A stretch of 13,921 nt of DNA, taken from assembly GCA_036392615.1 (NCBI GenBank), contig DASVXQ010000396.1, positions 1 to 13,921 of the forward strand, given 5' to 3'. Origin of the DNA: DASVXQ01 sp036392615. GTDB lineage: Bacteria > Actinomycetota > CALGFH01. Position numbers and translations under genes: made by a program. The notes beneath the pieces are model-generated. The model worked only from the letters and a program-made list of their open reading frames with translations, searched no databases and was not told the DNA's origin. This document shows, piece after piece, positions 12,081-13,921 of the stretch (positions within the stretch are counted from its first letter, which is position 1; the number at the start of each line of letters is the position of its first letter).

Positions 12081-13400
12081 TCAACTATTCATCTGGCTGT
12101 GGCGGGCGGAGTCCATATCGGCCGCGCTGACGGCTTGCGGCGCAGGGCATTGCGCCTGCAAGAGCGGGTCGGGTATCCGGTCGCCGAGTCGCAGCAAGCC
12201 GGCTCCGGTCAGTGCTACCGCCAGGGCGCCGCCCCACCAGACGGCGTCGGGTGACGTTGCGAGCAGCGCGCCGCCGACCGCGGGGCCGAGGGCCACGCCT
12301 GCCGTGAAGGAGAGGCCGTAGAGCGACATGTAGCGGCCGAACAGATGCGGCGGTGCGAGGTCGGCGACGATTGGGCCGACCACGATGAACTGCGCGCACT
12401 CACCGATCGCGATCACGATCGCGACCCCAGCCAAGACGGTGGTAGCGGTGAGCGTCGAGCTCGTTAGCGTTGCGAGCAGGACCGCGAGCAGGCCGATTGC
12501 AAATAGCGCGCTGGTCGCGGCAAGAGCGTGTGGGCGGCGCATCCGCTTGACGATCCGTGTGGCTGGAATCTGCGCGACGACGATGAAGAAGGTGTTGATG
12601 AAGATGACGACGCCGATCTCGGCCGGCCCGACAGGCGTGTGCGCCTTCGCAAACGGCGCGAGGATGTTGGAAAAGAGCGCGCCGCCGGTCATCACGAGCA
12701 CGATGTTGGCGGCGATCAGGATGAGGAAGAGCCGATCGTGAGCAACTGCTCGGAAGCCTGTTCCCCTGTCGCTCGCCGACGCAGCCTTCGCAAGGCGAGG
12801 ATTCGGGATCCCCACGAGCACAACCAGCGCGAAGACAGCGAAGGTGAGACCGTCGAAGAGGTAGAGCGCCTGGAACGCGCGGAGGTCATCGGCGGAAGCG
12901 ACGATGAAGCCCGCAACCGTCGCGCCGCTGCCGAGACCGAAGTTGCCTGCGACTCGGCGGAGCGCGATCGAGGAGGCGCGCTGCTCCGCTGAGACCAGGG
13001 TCAGGCTCAGAACCTGGTTCGCGGTGTTCGCGATTCCGAACCCGGCGCCGCCGACGGCCGAGCAGACGAAGGCTTGCCAGGGACGGTCGACGAATGCGAA
13101 GCCCGCGTAGCCCAGTGCACTCGCGAGATTGCCGGTGATCAGGATCGGCTTCGCACGGAAACGATCGAGCAACGCACCCGAAGAGGGCATTACGACCGCC
13201 GCCGTGCCCATGACCGCCGCCAGCACCAGCCCCGCAGTCGCCGTTGGGAAGCCGCGGGCCTGGTGCAAGTAGATGATCTCGAAGGGAAGGATCAGTCCAG
13301 TGCCAAAGTAGTTGACCGCGGTCCCAGCCTGAAGAACGATGACAGGCCCCGGCAGGCCCGTCCGCCAGCCGGCGAACAAACGAGCGAGCGTCCTGGTCAC
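12081..13400 (-). CDS. MFS transporter, probable efflux pump
   Basis: 439 residues of alternating hydrophobic segments consistent with about 12 membrane helices in the inner membrane. The helix 2-3 loop carries a motif A-like GALLDRFRAKPILITG (75-90), and the middle has a charged cytosolic loop around PNPRLAKAASASDRGTGF, as expected between the two six-helix halves. The group resembles drug/proton antiporters of the MdtG/MDR type; the substrate is unknown. The GTG at 13400 is preferred because AGGA precedes it by 5 nt; an ATG at 13454 adds 18 residues but has no visible site. Codon use is noticeably less GC-rich than in genes left of the IS, suggesting separate origin. It diverges from the ECF sigma gene. 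Confidence 0.85.
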   Translation of the reverse strand: MTRTLARLFAGWRTGLPGPVIVLQAGTAVNYFGTGLILPFEIIYLHQARGFPTATAGLVLAAVMGTAAVVMPSSGALLDRFRAKPILITGNLASALGYAGFAFVDRPWQAFVCSAVGGAGFGIANTANQVLSLTLVSAEQRASSIALRRVAGNFGLGSGATVAGFIVASADDLRAFQALYLFDGLTFAVFALVVLVGIPNPRLAKAASASDRGTGFRAVAHDRLFLILIAANIVLVMTGGALFSNILAPFAKAHTPVGPAEIGVVIFINTFFIVVAQIPATRIVKRMRRPHALAATSALFAIGLLAVLLATLTSSTLTATTVLAGVAIVIAIGECAQFIVVGPIVADLAPPHLFGRYMSLYGLSFTAGVALGPAVGGALLATSPDAVWWGGALAVALTGAGLLRLGDRIPDPLLQAQCPAPQAVSAADMDSARHSQMNS

Positions 13401-13558
13401 TTGCGTCCTGCGGTTGGCTGCTTTCCCGTGCGTGCCTGAGACTCGCACGTTCATCAGCGCCCGCGGCGGCGCGGATCGAGAACGGCGGACGCCACGCGCG
13501 CGGCCGATGCGGACGATTTCATCGTCAACCTTCCAGGGTCGTTTCCAGCTGCCGCGGC

Positions 13559-13579
13559 ACGATCCGGTGGGCGGATCGT
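13559..13579. promoter_or_regulatory. 8-bp inverted repeat, operator-like
   Basis: ACGATCCG (13559-13566) and CGGATCGT (13572-13579) with a 5-nt centre GTGGG. The 21-bp symmetry and half-site spacing fit a dimeric repressor site between divergent genes; no binding protein is known. Confidence 0.35.
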
Positions 13580-13617
13580 CCGGGGCGGTCGGTAGTGCAT
13601 ACCCCGCGGCACTGGGA

Positions 13618-13644
13618 AACTGGGCGCCCGCGAGCCGCCCAGTT
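13618..13644. promoter_or_regulatory. 9-bp inverted repeat upstream of the ECF sigma gene
   Basis: AACTGGGCG (13618-13626) and CGCCCAGTT (13636-13644) with a 9-nt centre. It is about 67 bp before the sigma gene start. It could be an operator or a leader hairpin. A GGGAAA just to its left resembles an ECF -35 element, but no matching -10 was found. Confidence 0.3.
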
Positions 13645-13710
13645 CGCGCCGTGGGCGGTGTAGATACCGGGCGGAGGGACGACGCGTGGTGCGGAAGGAA
13701 GGAGCGCAGG

Positions 13711-13921
13711 ATGGTGACAGCCGGTCTGCTCTCACGGGCGCGGGCAGGGGATGGCGAGGCGTTCCGGGAGCTGGCCGAGTCCCACCGGCGGGAGCTGCAG
13801 GTGCACTGCTACCGGATGCTCGGCTCCTTCGCCGACGCCGAGGACGCCGTCCAGGAGACGATGCTGGCCGCCTGGCAAGGCATCGGCGGATTCACTGAGG
13901 AACGCGCCTCGCTGCGCACCT
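13711..13921 (+). CDS. ECF-type RNA polymerase sigma factor, N-terminal part (3' end outside window)
   Basis: The first 70 residues of a sigma-70 family extracytoplasmic function sigma factor. Region 2 is clear: AFRELAESHRRELQVHCYRM, LGSFADAEDAVQETMLAAW and GGFTEERASLRT, the stretch that normally leads into the -10-recognising helix just beyond the window edge. The HCYRMLGS form is common among actinobacterial ECF factors that carry a C-terminal SnoaL-like domain, but that part is not visible here. The ATG at 13711 has AAGGAG 6 nt upstream. It diverges from the transporter gene, which may be one of its targets; no anti-sigma gene is in view. Confidence 0.85.
   Translation, partial: MVTAGLLSRARAGDGEAFRELAESHRRELQVHCYRMLGSFADAEDAVQETMLAAWQGIGGFTEERASLRT

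Larger units (their letters stand above)
13401..13710. other. 310-bp divergent intergenic region with two inverted repeats
   Basis: Separates the transporter and ECF sigma starts. It contains the two dyads listed separately and a TAGATA at about 13662-13667 that could be a -10 element for the sigma gene, without a clear -35. No coding frame with a credible start was seen, apart from the optional 18-codon extension of the transporter. Confidence 0.4.

Noticed and set aside
1..13921. CRISPR array, tRNA or rRNA genes, phage genes
   Set aside because: No regularly spaced repeats, no cloverleaf-like or rRNA-like segments and no phage proteins were seen on either strand.

Overview
The window is GC-rich and tightly packed. 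It has strong AGGAG-type ribosome binding sites and frequent GTG starts. It carries a SigB/F/G-type sigma factor, a GAF-ANTAR regulator, a zf-CGNR protein, an actinomycete-type ribosomal protection protein, a Leu/Val-dehydrogenase-family enzyme and an IS701-family element. Together these suggest a soil-type actinomycete or a related high-GC member of the Actinomycetota. I cannot name a genus. No tRNA, rRNA or CRISPR array is visible, and two genes run off the window edges.

Layout, left to right: (1) the 3' end of a membrane-anchored GTPase-like gene (+), convergent with a SigB/F-type sigma factor gene (-), which diverges from a DUF1801 gene (+). (2) A likely operon (+): a 35-codon upstream ORF overlapping the start of a Tet/Otr-type ribosomal protection GTPase, followed 2 nt after its stop by a class IV aminotransferase. 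(3) A leftward block: a small stress-type protein of unknown function, a Leu/Val-type dehydrogenase and a cupin (the last two probably co-transcribed), then a SAM methyltransferase. (4) A GAF-ANTAR RNA-binding antiterminator (+) diverging from the methyltransferase. (5) A divergent pair, a 59-codon small gene (-) and an ABATE/zf-CGNR regulator (+), with a 9-bp dyad between them. (6) A complete IS701-family element (9892-11322) with 21-bp terminal inverted repeats. Its left end supplies the stop codon of the CGNR gene, and its transposase frame is broken by a one-base shift near the 3' end. (7) About 760 bp without a recognisable gene and visibly less GC-rich, ending in an 11-bp perfect hairpin, then an MFS efflux-type transporter (-). 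(8) A divergent intergenic region with two inverted repeats and the 5' end of an ECF sigma factor (+).

How the genes may work together: three different regulatory classes (group 3 sigma, ECF sigma, ANTAR) lie among single-gene stress or resistance functions (ribosome protection, efflux, CGNR regulator, methyltransferase), which is typical of an accessory, stress-oriented stretch of chromosome. The dehydrogenase and cupin pair suggests branched-chain amino-acid catabolism. The items most worth a second look are the upstream ORF and unusual domain IV loop of the ribosomal protection protein, its aminotransferase partner, the IS/CGNR junction, the -1 frame architecture of the transposase, the CGNR protein with a CGWQ motif, and the less GC-rich segment with the transporter. 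I did not find a convincing wholly new multi-gene system.
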